Origin: Actimicrobium antarcticum
Lineage (GTDB): Bacteria; Pseudomonadota; Gammaproteobacteria; Burkholderiales; Burkholderiaceae_D
DNA: 64,000 bases
Direction: 5' to 3'
NCBI RefSeq assembly: GCF_039536745.1
Contig: NZ_BAAAZE010000005.1
Location: forward strand, 496,001 to 560,000
The notes beneath the pieces are model-generated. The model was not told the origin of the DNA, did no database searches, and was given only the letters and a program-made list of their open reading frames with translations. Below, one piece after another: positions 7,892 to 17,292 of the stretch. How positions within the stretch are numbered: position 1 is the first letter of the stretch; the number at the start of each line of letters is the position of its first letter. The position numbers and the translations under genes were made by a program.

Positions 7892-8716
7892 TCATGCGCC
7901 GACAATCCAGCCTTCCAGCACATCGAATTCCGGCAAGCCAAAGCGCACATCCCGTCGCTGCCACGCCCATGCCGCAAGCAAACCGCACAGAGCTGCATCC
8001 AGCAAGTCGCCGGTGGCATCGTCGAGCAAGGCATCACGATGGTCGCCGGCATCGAGGCGGATTGCGAATCGATAGTTTCCGGTGTCGAGATGGTCAAGAA
8101 TCACGGCGCGCGCGGCGCGTCGCTGCGGCGTCTGCTTCGAGCGGTCGTCGTTTTTGTAGGAAGCGGCGGTAATCGAACGTGCCACCATTCCCGGATACCC
8201 TTCCAGCGCAATACGTGTCGGGTCGCCCGGATGCATGCCGCTGAGCGACACGCCGGCTGCGCGCAATAACGGCACGCCTGCATGCAGCATGTAAGCCACC
8301 GGTGGGTTGACCCATTTCATCGACGAGGATGAGCCGGCCGGACCATCGGTCGCGCGATGAGCAAACTTGTTTCCGACCGGTCGTGCATCACAAAATCCTT
8401 TGAATGCAGTACGCAGTTCGCCACGTGACAGGGTGTCCAGATGCGTCATCAGTTCCACCCAGCGGGTTGGCCAGCCTAGCTGCTCCACCAACTCTCGCGG
8501 TAGTGAAAAAGGAAAGTCGAACGCGCCCAGCCAAGGGCCTGGTTGTTCCAGCCAAGTACTGAAGCTGGCGAAATCAGTCAGCGCATGCAACGATTCGATG
8601 CGCCATGTATCACCGGTAAGGCGCCCGGAGGCGATCGTGATCGTCTTGCGTTTGCTCGGTGCCGACGTGAAATCGACACCGTGCAACAGCCAGCTTGTGG
8701 TCGATGAGTCGGTCAT
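7892..8716 (-). CDS. DUF429 domain protein, predicted RNase H-like fold
   Basis: 274 residues. The N-terminal GVDFTSAPSKRKTITIASG and the middle GAFDFPFSLP are typical of the DUF429 family, which is predicted to have an RNase H-like nuclease fold with acidic metal ligands; the Asp residues in these two motifs are candidates. The C-terminal part (DALLDDATGDLLDAALCGLLAAWAW) also matches the family, including the DALLDA-like helix. The biochemical role is not established for most members. It is separated from the upstream porin by an intrinsic terminator and is probably transcribed with panE. Confidence 0.8.
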   Translation of the reverse strand: MTDSSTTSWLLHGVDFTSAPSKRKTITIASGRLTGDTWRIESLHALTDFASFSTWLEQPGPWLGAFDFPFSLPRELVEQLGWPTRWVELMTHLDTLSRGELRTAFKGFCDARPVGNKFAHRATDGPAGSSSSMKWVNPPVAYMLHAGVPLLRAAGVSLSGMHPGDPTRIALEGYPGMVARSITAASYKNDDRSKQTPQRRAARAVILDHLDTGNYRFAIRLDAGDHRDALLDDATGDLLDAALCGLLAAWAWQRRDVRFGLPEFDVLEGWIVGA

Positions 8717-8758
8717 GATGCTTGTCAGTGAAAGAGGGTGCCCATTTTACCGGGCATG

Positions 8759-8783
8759 AAAAAAGGCACCCGAAGGTGCCTTT
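8759..8783 (-). terminator. Intrinsic terminator of the porin gene
   Basis: AAAGGCACC (8762-8770) pairs with GGTGCCTTT (8775-8783) around a CGAA tetraloop. On the minus strand the stem is followed by six T residues (8759-8764 complement). It lies 42 bases past the porin stop codon and before the DUF429 start. Confidence 0.9.
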
Positions 8784-8824
8784 CATGATGGCTTGCATCG
8801 CAGCAGGCTTACGCCTGCCAGCAA

Positions 8825-9877
8825 TTAGAACGAGTGACGAACGCCAACGTTGAACAGGTTGTCGGTATTGCCTGCGACAGCCGATGTGGTGCCCAGGTTG
8901 ACTGACGAACCGCTGTCGTTGGAAGTACGTGCATAGGACGTGTACAGGTTGGTACGCTTCGACAATGCATAGGTGTAGCCGACTGCGACCTGGTCTGCAT
9001 CGAGGTTGGCACCGGTCTTGTCTTTACGCTTGGTGTAGTCGACGAGGAAGGTGCTTGCGCCGAATGGGACAGTTGCGCCGACCATGTAGTCACGACGATT
9101 TGTACGGTTCAATGCGACATCGTTTTTAACTGTATCAAAAGCAACGTGTGCCTTCACAACGTTGAAGTCATACGTACCGCCCAACAAAGTCGTTTTTACT
9201 TTGTCGGTTGAGACGCCAAGAGTAGCGATATCGGAAACGTTGTGTACCAGAGCGATCATCGCAGGGCCATTTGCATATTGCAGGGCGCCCGAGATTTGAC
9301 GTGCTGCTGTCGTGCTGCCTGCTTGCTCGCCGAAGCCGTATTCAAACTGACCAGTGAAGCCGCTCAGGTTTGGTGTTTCGTATTTGATGGCATTGTTCAT
9401 ACGACCGCCACCGTTGGTAGTGGCGGTGGCGTTGGTTGCATCAACTACGCCGCCCTGATTAAAGAAGCGCGTTGCATCGCCGGCCAAGCCGATACGGAAC
9501 GGATCGAGAGCATCAAGATTCTCGCGCAGCAGGGTGTTTTGACGACCCAGTTTGACAGCACCGAATGCGCCTTGCAGACCGACGTATGACTGGCGACCAA
9601 ATGCCTTGTTGCTTTGACCGAAACCGCCAGTATCGACATTGATACCTGTTTCCAGAACGAACAGACCTTTCAAGCCACCACCCAGGTCTTCAACCCCACG
9701 GAAGCCCAAACGGCTACCTGACTGGATGCCGCTGTTGAGGCCGGTAGTGGTCGCTGCGCCATTGTCATCACGGGAAACACCCACGTCGACAACGCCGTAC
9801 ATCGTGACTGACGATTGCGCCGAAGCGGCGGAAGCAAACGCGCCAAGGATGGCGAGTGCGAAAAGCGATTTTTTCAT
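8825..9877 (-). CDS. Gram-negative trimeric porin (betaproteobacterial OmpC/Omp32-like)
   Basis: 350 residues. A Sec signal peptide (MKKSLFALAILGAFASAASA, cleaved before QSSVTMYG) leads into an alternating beta-strand pattern that ends in VGVRHSF with the C-terminal Phe required for outer-membrane assembly. The YGVVDVGV opening and the SRLGFRGVEDLGGGLKGLF block are the hallmark of betaproteobacterial general porins, which form 16-strand trimeric channels for small hydrophilic solutes, often anion-selective. An AGGAAA Shine-Dalgarno precedes the ATG. It is a single gene with its own terminator and a long AT-rich upstream region, as expected for a strongly regulated porin. Solute preference cannot be read from sequence. 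Confidence 0.93.
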   Translation of the reverse strand: MKKSLFALAILGAFASAASAQSSVTMYGVVDVGVSRDDNGAATTTGLNSGIQSGSRLGFRGVEDLGGGLKGLFVLETGINVDTGGFGQSNKAFGRQSYVGLQGAFGAVKLGRQNTLLRENLDALDPFRIGLAGDATRFFNQGGVVDATNATATTNGGGRMNNAIKYETPNLSGFTGQFEYGFGEQAGSTTAARQISGALQYANGPAMIALVHNVSDIATLGVSTDKVKTTLLGGTYDFNVVKAHVAFDTVKNDVALNRTNRRDYMVGATVPFGASTFLVDYTKRKDKTGANLDADQVAVGYTYALSKRTNLYTSYARTSNDSGSSVNLGTTSAVAGNTDNLFNVGVRHSF

Positions 9878-10338
9878 TGTTGATTTCCTGGTTGTAAAAA
9901 TAAATGGTGACTGGTGCGGAAGTTGATCGAATCAACGATAGCCAGCGGTAATGTAAAGCAACTAAATGACAACATCGTGACCAAATGGATCTATTTCAAC
10001 AATCCATTACCTACGATAGGACTATGTTGCCGAAAAAAAGTTGCCTATTTGCTGAAACTATTTTGTTTTGTGCGGCGCGACATAAAAGTGCGGTTCGCAT
10101 TCCTCTAACGAAACGAAGTTTAGCGCAAAGTGGCGAACTTGTTTGGTGATGCGATTTTTTGTGGGGGGAGGTTGGTTTTCAGGCGCGTAAAAACAGGCGC
10201 TAGGGCAATGTCTGAAACTACCGTGCTGCAGCAATAATTGAGGATTGGGCTCGCTTGCAGGGCAGCGAGCGGTGCGCTCGCTGCCTGATTCGGAATGGTA
10301 CGCGCCCGGATTGCCAGATGCATCGATCCATTTCCATT
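9878..10338. other. Long intergenic region upstream of the porin
   Basis: About 460 bases between minE and the porin, both on the minus strand. The half nearest the porin (9900-10120) is AT-rich and probably holds its promoter and regulatory sites, but I could not pick a convincing -35/-10 pair. The half nearest minE holds a strong hairpin (10261-10285). A 67-codon frame at 10120-10323 on the minus strand lacks a clear ribosome site and is not called. Confidence 0.5.
10261..10285. repeat. Strong 11-bp hairpin with a competing alternative fold
   Basis: GGCAGCGAGCG (10261-10271) is perfectly complementary to CGCTCGCTGCC (10275-10285) around a 3-base loop. Just beside it, GCTCGCT at 10249-10255 can pair with AGCGAGC at 10264-10270, which would break the first stem. 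The two folds are mutually exclusive. No T-run follows on either strand. It could be a transcript 3' end for minCDE or part of a long porin leader. Confidence 0.4.
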
Positions 10339-10366
10339 GGACGCCTGAGTGTCAACTCAGGCGTCC
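10339..10366 (-). terminator. Hairpin spanning the minE stop codon
   Basis: GGACGCCTGAGT (10339-10350) and ACTCAGGCGTCC (10355-10366) form a perfect 12-bp stem with a 4-base loop. The minE stop codon (10357-10359) is inside the stem. No T-run follows on the minus strand, so it may be a stabilising 3' hairpin or an atypical terminator rather than a standard intrinsic terminator. Confidence 0.45.
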
Positions 10367-10608
10367 GGTAGCACCACGTTGACATCGAGAACTTCGAGGT
10401 TGCCCTGCCGATCCAGTGAAATCTTGATGTCGTCGGCGTTGACCTTGGTGTACTTCGAAATCACCGCAATCAGCTCCTTGTGTAGCGCCGGCAAGAAGTC
10501 CGGACCCGACCTGCCATTGCGTTCGCGGGCAATGATGATTTGCAGTCGCTCCTTGGCCGCACTTGCCGTTTTGGGCTTGCTGGCGAATAAAAAGGATAAG
10601 AGAGCCAT
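10357..10608 (-). CDS. minE: Cell division topological specificity factor MinE
   Basis: 83 residues, the usual MinE length. It stimulates the MinD ATPase and drives pole-to-pole oscillation so that division is allowed only at mid-cell. The N-terminal membrane-targeting helix (MALLSFLFASKPKTA), the anti-MinCD strand region (AKERLQIIIARER) and the C-terminal dimerisation domain (ISLDRQGNLEVLDVNVVLP) are all present. The start is one base after the minD stop, so translation is probably coupled. Last gene of minCDE. Confidence 0.96.
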   Translation of the reverse strand: MALLSFLFASKPKTASAAKERLQIIIARERNGRSGPDFLPALHKELIAVISKYTKVNADDIKISLDRQGNLEVLDVNVVLPDA

Positions 10609-10609
10609 C

Positions 10610-11425
10610 TTACTTTCCCCTGAAAATGCGCTGCAGGAAACTTGGTTTTTCGTAGGTAGTGAAACGTAACGGTACGTCTTCGCCGAGGAAGCGCGAGACC
10701 AGGTCGTGATAAGCCTGCGATACGTCGCTGCCTTCGATGTGAATTGCCGGATTGCCCTGGTTGGATGCCGCCAATACCGATTCCGATTCCGGAATAATAC
10801 CGACCAGCGGGATCCGCAAAATCTCCTGCACATCGGTGTAGGAAAGCATCTCTCCGGTCTCAACCCGTTTTGGAACATAGCGCGTGATCAGCAGGTGTTC
10901 CTTGACGGGCTCGCCACCATTCTGGGCGCGGCGCGACTTGGCCTGGATGATGCCAAGGATACGGTCAGAGTCGCGTACCGATGACACTTCCGGATTGGTG
11001 ACAATGATGGCCTCGTCGGCGAAGGTCAGTGCCATTACGGCGCCACGTTCGATACCAGCAGGCGAGTCGCAAATGATGTATTCGAAACCCATCGCATCAA
11101 GATCTTTGAGAACGCGTTCAACACCTTCTTCAGATAACGCATCTTTGTCGCGCGTCTGGGATGCCGGCAGGACAAACAGGTTGTCGCAGTGCTTGTCCTT
11201 GATCAGCGCCTGATTAAGTGTGGCTTCATTGTTGATGACGTTAATCAGGTCATAGACGACGCGTCGCTCGCAACCCATGATCAAATCGAGATTACGCAAC
11301 CCGACGTCGAAATCGAGAACGGCAGTTTTATGCCCGCGCAAGGCGAGCCCGGAGGCGAAACTTGCGCTAGAGGTAGTCTTGCCGACTCCTCCTTTGCCGG
11401 ACGTTACAACGATCACTTTTGCCAC
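10610..11425 (-). CDS. minD: Septum site-determining ATPase MinD
   Basis: 271 residues. It is a membrane-cycling ATPase that recruits MinC and is released by MinE. The deviant Walker A motif SGKGGVGKTT is at residues 9-18 with signature Lys11, the Walker-type CDSPAGIERG lies in the middle, and the protein ends in the amphipathic membrane anchor FLQRIFRGK. The start is a GTG at 11425: it places the ATPase motif at the family position and has AAGGAGC just upstream. The open frame extends about 40 codons further, but those residues do not belong to the family. Confidence 0.96.
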   Translation of the reverse strand: MAKVIVVTSGKGGVGKTTSSASFASGLALRGHKTAVLDFDVGLRNLDLIMGCERRVVYDLINVINNEATLNQALIKDKHCDNLFVLPASQTRDKDALSEEGVERVLKDLDAMGFEYIICDSPAGIERGAVMALTFADEAIIVTNPEVSSVRDSDRILGIIQAKSRRAQNGGEPVKEHLLITRYVPKRVETGEMLSYTDVQEILRIPLVGIIPESESVLAASNQGNPAIHIEGSDVSQAYHDLVSRFLGEDVPLRFTTYEKPSFLQRIFRGK

Positions 11426-11453
11426 AAAGAAGCTCCTTTCGGAAAGATGTTTA

Positions 11454-12194
11454 TTAAGAAGGTACCGATAGTACGTCGAGACGATCACCAACGAGTCGTA
11501 TTTGTACTGCGTGGTTGGATAATCCCGACGGATAACCATTTTCAAAAGTCCGGTAGATGCCGGCGATTGACACTAGTTCGGCTTCCATCAATGAAGTAAA
11601 AATGCGTGCGTCAGGATTGCCGCTGGCGCCTGCAAGTGCGCGGCCGCGCAACGGCGCATACACATGGATGCTTCCGTCAGCGATGACTTCGGCGCCATTG
11701 TTGACGGCAGCGGTCACGATCAGATCGCACCCACGTGCGTAGATGCGCTGCCCGGCGCGAACCGGTGTGTCGATGAACATCGTTGTAGATCCACTGCTGG
11801 TCGCCTGTTGTTGGACATGTACCGGAGCCGGAGCAGGACGTTCGGGTTCCGGTGCAACCAGCGAACGTGGCGTATTGCCACGATCCAGGGTCAGGCCGTG
11901 CGCGAGGATGGTTGCTTCCATTTCTGCTGGTGCATTGCGTACCGCAACGGCATACAGACGGTACGACTTCAGCAGTGCTACCAGCACATTCCAGTCTATC
12001 GGATCGCCAGCCAGATCGATTTCGCCGAGATCAATGATAGCAAGCTCATCTTCAAAAAAATCAGGCTCGCCACCAGTCATGTCACGGATGGCTGCATCGA
12101 GTTTTGCCGGATCGGTTTGATGCAATATGGCGGATATGGCGACGACGGTAGATATCTTGATTGTGATCGGTTTGCCGGGCTGGTTTTTTTGCAT
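11454..12194 (-). CDS. minC: Septum site-determining protein MinC
   Basis: 246 residues from the ATG at 12194; further in-frame ATG codons at 12215 and 12251 are possible. It is the FtsZ polymerisation inhibitor of the Min system. The N-terminal FtsZ-inhibiting domain (about 1-100) is followed by a Pro/Ala-rich linker (PEPERPAPAPVHVQQQ) and the C-terminal right-handed beta-helix domain (about 135-240) with GSIHVYAPLRGRALAG and IAGIYRTFE, the MinD-binding face. First gene of minCDE, 28 bases before minD. Confidence 0.93.
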   Translation of the reverse strand: MQKNQPGKPITIKISTVVAISAILHQTDPAKLDAAIRDMTGGEPDFFEDELAIIDLGEIDLAGDPIDWNVLVALLKSYRLYAVAVRNAPAEMEATILAHGLTLDRGNTPRSLVAPEPERPAPAPVHVQQQATSSGSTTMFIDTPVRAGQRIYARGCDLIVTAAVNNGAEVIADGSIHVYAPLRGRALAGASGNPDARIFTSLMEAELVSIAGIYRTFENGYPSGLSNHAVQIRLVGDRLDVLSVPS

Positions 12195-12413
12195 GAAAAA
12201 GTCTTGGTGGCGCATGATGCGCAGTTGCTGTCGGGCAAAATTGCCGACCATTCGAGTGATTATTATAACGCGAGGTTTTCACGGACTTGGTCATTATTCC
12301 AGACGATGTTTACACCCTTGCTTCATAGATAGATTCGTCGTACCAGCGCAATAAAAACCGCCCAGCTGGATTTGGCCCGCGTGTAGAATCACTTCCTTTT
12401 TCGTCAGGCTGCC

Positions 12414-13316
12414 ATGTGGTTCAAGAATCTTCAAATTTATCGTCTTCCAGCACCTTGGGATATGGATGCCGAGCGGCTTGAAGCGGCGCTCGCACCGCAA
12501 ACATTTCAGCCCTGCACCAGTCTCGACATGCAAACGCAGGGATGGATCTCTCCGCGTGAAAACGGGATGCTGGTACACACAGTCAACAAGCAATTATTGA
12601 TTGCGCTCGGTACCGAAAAAAAGCTGCTGCCAGCCAGCGTCATCAATCAGGTGGCGAAGGCCCGTGCCAGCGAAATGGAAGAGCAGCAAGGCTTCAAACC
12701 TGGTCGCAAGCAGATGAAGGAAATCAAGGAGCAGGTCACCGATGAGTTGCTGCCACGCGCGTTCAGCATTAACCGGACTACCTGGGCGTGGATCGATCCG
12801 GTCAATGGCTGGTTGATCATCGACGCAGGCACGGCGGCCAAGGCTGACGAAGTGTTGAAGCTGTTGATCAAGGGCATTGCCAAATTGCCGCTTGAAAGCT
12901 TGCACGTGGTGCAATCGCCGGTGGCTGCGATGACCGAATGGCTGGTAGAAGATGCCGCGCCGAAAGGCTTCACGGTCGACCAGGATACTGAGCTGCGCGC
13001 CAGCGGCGAAGGCAAGGCGACCGTGCGCTACGTTAGCCAAACGATGGAACTGGTCGATGTGCAACGTCACATCGCCAGCGGCAAGCAGTGCACGCGTCTT
13101 GCCATGACGTGGGCAGATCGGATTTCATTCGTGCTTACCGAGTCGTTGACGATCAAGCGTATCGCGCCACTGGATGTGATCAAGGAAAATACCGACACCG
13201 GTTCGCAGGATGACGACGAGCGGTTTGATTCGGACATGATGCTGATGACCGGTGAGCTGGCAAAAATGCTGGACGATCTGGTGTTTGCGCTGGGCGGGCA
13301 AATGCAGCCTAAGTAG
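12414..13316 (+). CDS. rdgC: Recombination-associated protein RdgC
   Basis: 300 residues, the family's usual size. RdgC is a ring-shaped DNA-binding dimer that restrains RecA. The opening MWFKNLQIYRL and the FTVDQDTELRASGEGKATVRY and RLAMTWADRISFVLTE segments are characteristic. The gene stands alone, divergent from minC, with its own terminator. A DNA-binding nucleoid role is known in E. coli; nothing here suggests a different role. Confidence 0.95.
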   Translation: MWFKNLQIYRLPAPWDMDAERLEAALAPQTFQPCTSLDMQTQGWISPRENGMLVHTVNKQLLIALGTEKKLLPASVINQVAKARASEMEEQQGFKPGRKQMKEIKEQVTDELLPRAFSINRTTWAWIDPVNGWLIIDAGTAAKADEVLKLLIKGIAKLPLESLHVVQSPVAAMTEWLVEDAAPKGFTVDQDTELRASGEGKATVRYVSQTMELVDVQRHIASGKQCTRLAMTWADRISFVLTESLTIKRIAPLDVIKENTDTGSQDDDERFDSDMMLMTGELAKMLDDLVFALGGQMQPK

Positions 13317-13339
13317 ATGGCTTAGCTGGATGGTTGATG

Positions 13340-13387
13340 AACGCCGAAACAGGTTGGCAGCTACGCTACCCATTCCGGCGTTTTTTT
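13340..13387 (+). terminator. Intrinsic terminator of rdgC
   Basis: AACGCCG (13340-13346) pairs with CGGCGTT (13376-13382), with a long loop, and seven T residues end the structure at 13381-13387. It is 24 bases after the rdgC stop. Confidence 0.8.
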
Positions 13388-13588
13388 ATCATGCAGAGTG
13401 ACTCTCGGTGCCTTGAAAAGTGCGATGAAAAGTAAGATCTGCTGCCGCTTGACGCAATAAGTACAATGTAGCATTCTTGTTTTGAGCACTTTTTCTGGTC
13501 ACAGCCCTTGCGCTGTGGGCTTCGCACTCCGGTGGTAAAAAGGTCCCGACCACTATTTTTTATTTTTCGTCAGCAAGGAAGCTGTGAC

Positions 13589-16276
13589 ATGTCGGACCAC
13601 TACTTTGGCTCGGATACGTTGTTCAGCACGCTGGCCGAATCGATCGGTCTGATCGCGATGGTGTGGGAGCTCGAGCCCGACATAATTCATCTCAGCGAGC
13701 AATGGACCGCCTTGACCGGGCATCCATCAGCCGACCCAATTTCATCGGCGCAGCTGCGCAAAATCATCCACTCCGACGACCTGATGGTCATGAACGATGC
13801 CATTTTGCGCTGCCTGAAAGGCAGCGACCATTTCTATGATGCCGAAGTGCGTGTCCTCCACCGCAATGGCGAGTGGATCTGGCTGGCAGCGCGCGGTCGG
13901 GTTGTCGAACGCAATGCCGAGCATCGTGCGGCACGTATCGTGGCAAGCTTTCTTGATATCGGACATCGCAAACGCGCCGAACTGATTTTGTCCGAAAGCG
14001 AGCAGCGTTACCGCGCAATGTTCAATATCAGTCCGCACGGGATATTGTTGACCAAGCCCGACGGCGAGATCCTGTCGGCGAACCCCGCGGCCTGTTTGCT
14101 GACGGGTTACTCCGAGGCGGAGCTCATTCATCTTGGTCATGCAGGCCTGTCGAAATCAGCTGACACAGCGCGTTCATCCCTTCCGCTGACAGGCTTGCAA
14201 ATGGGGAGCCGCAACGGACAGGCGAGCCTGTTTCGCAAGGATGGCGTGCGTTTGGATGTTGCGTTGTCGTCGGCCACGTTCACTGACCAAAGTGGCGCAA
14301 TGCGCATCAGCGTCATGTTGCAAGACATCACCGACTCGATTGCGACCGAACGCAAACTGCAGCGTCTGGCCCGGCTTTACGACGCGCGAAGCCGCTGCAA
14401 CCAAGCGATTATCCAGAGCAAAACGCCACAGGCCCTGTACGAAGCTGTCTGCAAGATCGTTGCCGAATGTGGCGACTTCGGTCTGGCGTGGGTAGCCCTT
14501 GTTGACTGGCAAACCCGGCAAATCAAACCGTCATGTTCCGAGGGCCGCGAGCGAGCGTATCTTCACAGCGCCAAGATCAGCATCGATCCCACAATTCCTG
14601 CTGGTTGCGGCCCGCTTGGCAGGGCGATCCGGGAGAGCCGCAATATCATCTGCGAGGATTTTCAAAACGCGCCATCAACCGCGCCCTGGCACGCTCTTGC
14701 GGGTATCCATCACTTCAGGGCCATTGCGGTATTTCCGTTACAGCAAACCGGCCAGACTATCGGTGCGTTGACCTTGTATGCGTCCGACAAGGACTATTTC
14801 GATGCGCAGCTAGTTGAATTGCTGGCTGAAATCGCACGTGACATTTCATTTGGCCTCGATAATTTGCAACGCGATATTGCGCTGTCGAGTAGCGAAGCGC
14901 GTTTCCGTACGCTTTGGGAAACCAGTACCGATGGCATTCTGATGATGACGCAAGAGTCGATCATCCGTTACGCCAATCCTGCACTGGAAACTCTGTATGG
15001 TCACCCCGGTGATCAACTGCTCGGAAAAAGTATCGCCATGCTGCAACCTGCGCGCTTCAGAACCAGCCATGACGAAGGAATCAGGCGCTTTTTGCGTTCA
15101 GGTCGGCGCATGCTCAACTGGCGTGGCGCGAGTGTTGTTGCCCTGCATGCGGATGGTCATGAATTTCCGATGGAAATATCGTTCAGCGAGGCAGTCATCG
15201 ATGGCGAGCGACTGTTCATCGACTTCATGCGTGACATCACCGAGCGCAAGCGTGCAAATGATCTGGTTTCTCATCAGAACGCAATTTTGAAAATGATCAC
15301 CAGCAGTGTCGAACTGCCGATCACGCTGGCAGCCGTCAATCAGATGATCGAAGGTCAGGTATCCGATACCACGTGCTGCATTCAGGGTTTGCATGAAAGC
15401 GATGGCAGTTTTTCGTGGCAAGTGGCTGAAAATCTGCCCGAAAGCTTTACTCATTTCATGTTGCAACTACCCACAGGCAAAGCGGGTTTGCCCGACACAG
15501 CGCTCGATGCCGCGCGGGTCGTGGCCGATCTGGAGTGTGACCCGGATTACGCCGCACATGCCTTGCTTGCCCGGGAATACGGGATACGCGGTACCAGCTT
15601 CTGGCCGGTTCAAGGGCGTCAGGGGCAGTCCCTGGCAGTTCTCGTGCTTTACCACCACGGCAGCCGTGCGATTAGCGAGTTCGAACAGTGTCTGCTGCCT
15701 TCGGTGGTCGATCTGATCGGCCTGGCGATTGAAAACCGGAAGTCGGACGAACGCATCCGGTACCTTGCCCATCATGACGATTTGACCGGACTACCAAACC
15801 GCGCACGCTTCATGCAAGAGCTGACGCTGGCCACGGCACGGGCTGCGCGCGGTGGACATCAGGTCGGGTTGCTGTTCCTCGACCTTGATCGATTCAAGAA
15901 TATCAACGATACATTGGGTCACCATACTGGCGACGCCGTGCTACGTGAGGTCGCGAACCGGCTGCGACATGCTGTTCGGGAGGTCGACATGGTGGCGCGA
16001 CTTGGTGGCGACGAATTTGTCGTCATGGCAGAAAACTTCTTTGATCTGGCGACGTTGACCGGTATCGCCCAAAAACTGATCGAGCAAATTTCCCAGCCGA
16101 TGGACATCGAAGCACAAGAATTCCACCTGACTGTCAGCATCGGCATCAGCATCTATCCTGTGGACGGCAGCGACATCCATACCCTGATCAAGAATGCCGA
16201 CATGGCCATGTACCGGGTCAAGGAACTTGGCAGAAATAGCCATCAGTTTTATGACGAACAAATGAGTGCCGGTTAA
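13589..16276 (+). CDS. Multi-PAS/GAF diguanylate cyclase
   Basis: 895 residues, no membrane segments and no EAL domain. Order: PAS (about 15-135, with a PAC-like WLAARGRVVERN), PAS (about 140-265), GAF (about 295-440), PAS (about 450-570), GAF (about 585-735), GGDEF (about 740-890). The catalytic GGDEF motif is intact at 806-810, and the inhibitory I-site RxxD (REVD, 797-800) sits exactly five residues before it. It should make c-di-GMP from GTP in response to small-molecule, redox or light cues read by four sensor domains. The start at 13589 (MSDHYF) has AAGGAAG upstream; the longer open frame is unlikely. Its TAA overlaps the stop of the convergent gene. Confidence 0.93.
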   Translation: MSDHYFGSDTLFSTLAESIGLIAMVWELEPDIIHLSEQWTALTGHPSADPISSAQLRKIIHSDDLMVMNDAILRCLKGSDHFYDAEVRVLHRNGEWIWLAARGRVVERNAEHRAARIVASFLDIGHRKRAELILSESEQRYRAMFNISPHGILLTKPDGEILSANPAACLLTGYSEAELIHLGHAGLSKSADTARSSLPLTGLQMGSRNGQASLFRKDGVRLDVALSSATFTDQSGAMRISVMLQDITDSIATERKLQRLARLYDARSRCNQAIIQSKTPQALYEAVCKIVAECGDFGLAWVALVDWQTRQIKPSCSEGRERAYLHSAKISIDPTIPAGCGPLGRAIRESRNIICEDFQNAPSTAPWHALAGIHHFRAIAVFPLQQTGQTIGALTLYASDKDYFDAQLVELLAEIARDISFGLDNLQRDIALSSSEARFRTLWETSTDGILMMTQESIIRYANPALETLYGHPGDQLLGKSIAMLQPARFRTSHDEGIRRFLRSGRRMLNWRGASVVALHADGHEFPMEISFSEAVIDGERLFIDFMRDITERKRANDLVSHQNAILKMITSSVELPITLAAVNQMIEGQVSDTTCCIQGLHESDGSFSWQVAENLPESFTHFMLQLPTGKAGLPDTALDAARVVADLECDPDYAAHALLAREYGIRGTSFWPVQGRQGQSLAVLVLYHHGSRAISEFEQCLLPSVVDLIGLAIENRKSDERIRYLAHHDDLTGLPNRARFMQELTLATARAARGGHQVGLLFLDLDRFKNINDTLGHHTGDAVLREVANRLRHAVREVDMVARLGGDEFVVMAENFFDLATLTGIAQKLIEQISQPMDIEAQEFHLTVSIGISIYPVDGSDIHTLIKNADMAMYRVKELGRNSHQFYDEQMSAG

Positions 16277-17154
16277 CGCACGTCAACATGGCGCATTGTT
16301 GCGGCATCAGGTTCCACAAAAAAGCGCTCGGCCATCTCTTCCAGTCCGACGGAGGCAAGTACCTGCTCCAGCCGTTCTGTCGGGCGCCGGCGTGGCAGAT
16401 CCTTGAATGTGGCGATGATCAGTTCGTTCTTCATGGAATGCTCCCAACCGACCAACTCCGTGACGCTGACTTGATAACCATGCGCCTCCAGTTGCAGGCA
16501 ACGCAGCACGTTGGTGATCTGGCTGCCGAACTCGCGCGTGTGCAGCGGATGGCGCCACAGTTCGGTCAATGCGCTCTTGCCCAGCGCCTTTCCCTTCAGT
16601 CGATTCAGTACCGACGCTACTTCGGCCTGGCAGCAGGGCACCAGCACCAAATGCCTGGCCTGTTTTTTCAGGCCGAAATGAATCGCATCGTCGGTCGCGG
16701 TATTGCAGGCGTGCAGTGCGGTGACGATGTCGATACGTTCTGGCAGCAGCGGCGAGTCGATCGAGTCGGCCACCGACAGGTTCAGAAACGACATGCCCGG
16801 AAACGCGAGTCGCGCCGCCAGTGCCTCGGATTTTTTGACCAGATCGTCGCGCGTCTCGATCCCATAGATACGTGAACCGTCATCGAGCGTCTTGAAAAAC
16901 AGATCATACAAAATGAACCCGAGATACGATTTTCCAGCGCCGTGGTCAACCAGGCTGATGCCGCTGTTTTTCCCTTGCGTCGCTTGATCGGCTTGGACCG
17001 CCTTCATCAGCGGTTCGATGAATTGATAGAGATGGTAGACCTGCTTGAGCTTGCGACGGCTGTCCTGGTTCAGCTTGCCGTCCCGAGTCAGGATATGCAA
17101 CTCCTTGAGGAGTTCGATCGATTGACCAGGGCGAATTTCCGGGATCTCTTGCAT
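16273..17154 (-). CDS. SAM-dependent methyltransferase, class I, unknown substrate
   Basis: 293 residues. The SAM-binding core is visible at VDHGAGKSYLGFILYDLF (motif I, in which an HGAGKS replaces the usual DxGxGxG), followed by IYGIETRDDLVKKSEALA and VTALHACNTATDDAIHFGLK. The ALHACNTATDDAI and VPCCQAE segments resemble the METTL25/COG0500-like methyltransferases, whose bacterial substrates are not defined. The start at 17154 (MQEIPEI) has AAGGAAGC upstream. It is convergent with the diguanylate cyclase, and the two stop codons share a TTAA at 16273-16276. Confidence 0.75.
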   Translation of the reverse strand: MQEIPEIRPGQSIELLKELHILTRDGKLNQDSRRKLKQVYHLYQFIEPLMKAVQADQATQGKNSGISLVDHGAGKSYLGFILYDLFFKTLDDGSRIYGIETRDDLVKKSEALAARLAFPGMSFLNLSVADSIDSPLLPERIDIVTALHACNTATDDAIHFGLKKQARHLVLVPCCQAEVASVLNRLKGKALGKSALTELWRHPLHTREFGSQITNVLRCLQLEAHGYQVSVTELVGWEHSMKNELIIATFKDLPRRRPTERLEQVLASVGLEEMAERFFVEPDAATMRHVDVR

Positions 17155-17292
17155 GGCAGCTTCCTTGTTGTGCGAGGCGCGAGTATATGCTGCTGCGCAC
17201 AGCTGCGCAGGCATAATGCGGGCTGTGTTTTTTCATGACGAGCAGATTCCCGCAATCTGCCTTGCTACCGATCCCCACTGAAATCATTGACC

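Noticed and set aside
10120..10323. A 67-codon minus-strand frame between minE and the porin
   Set aside because: It overlaps the strong hairpin and has no ribosome site.
16273..16276. The shared TTAA stop of convergent genes as a special signal
   Set aside because: TTAA is its own reverse complement, so two convergent TAA stops can overlap by chance; nothing else supports a function.
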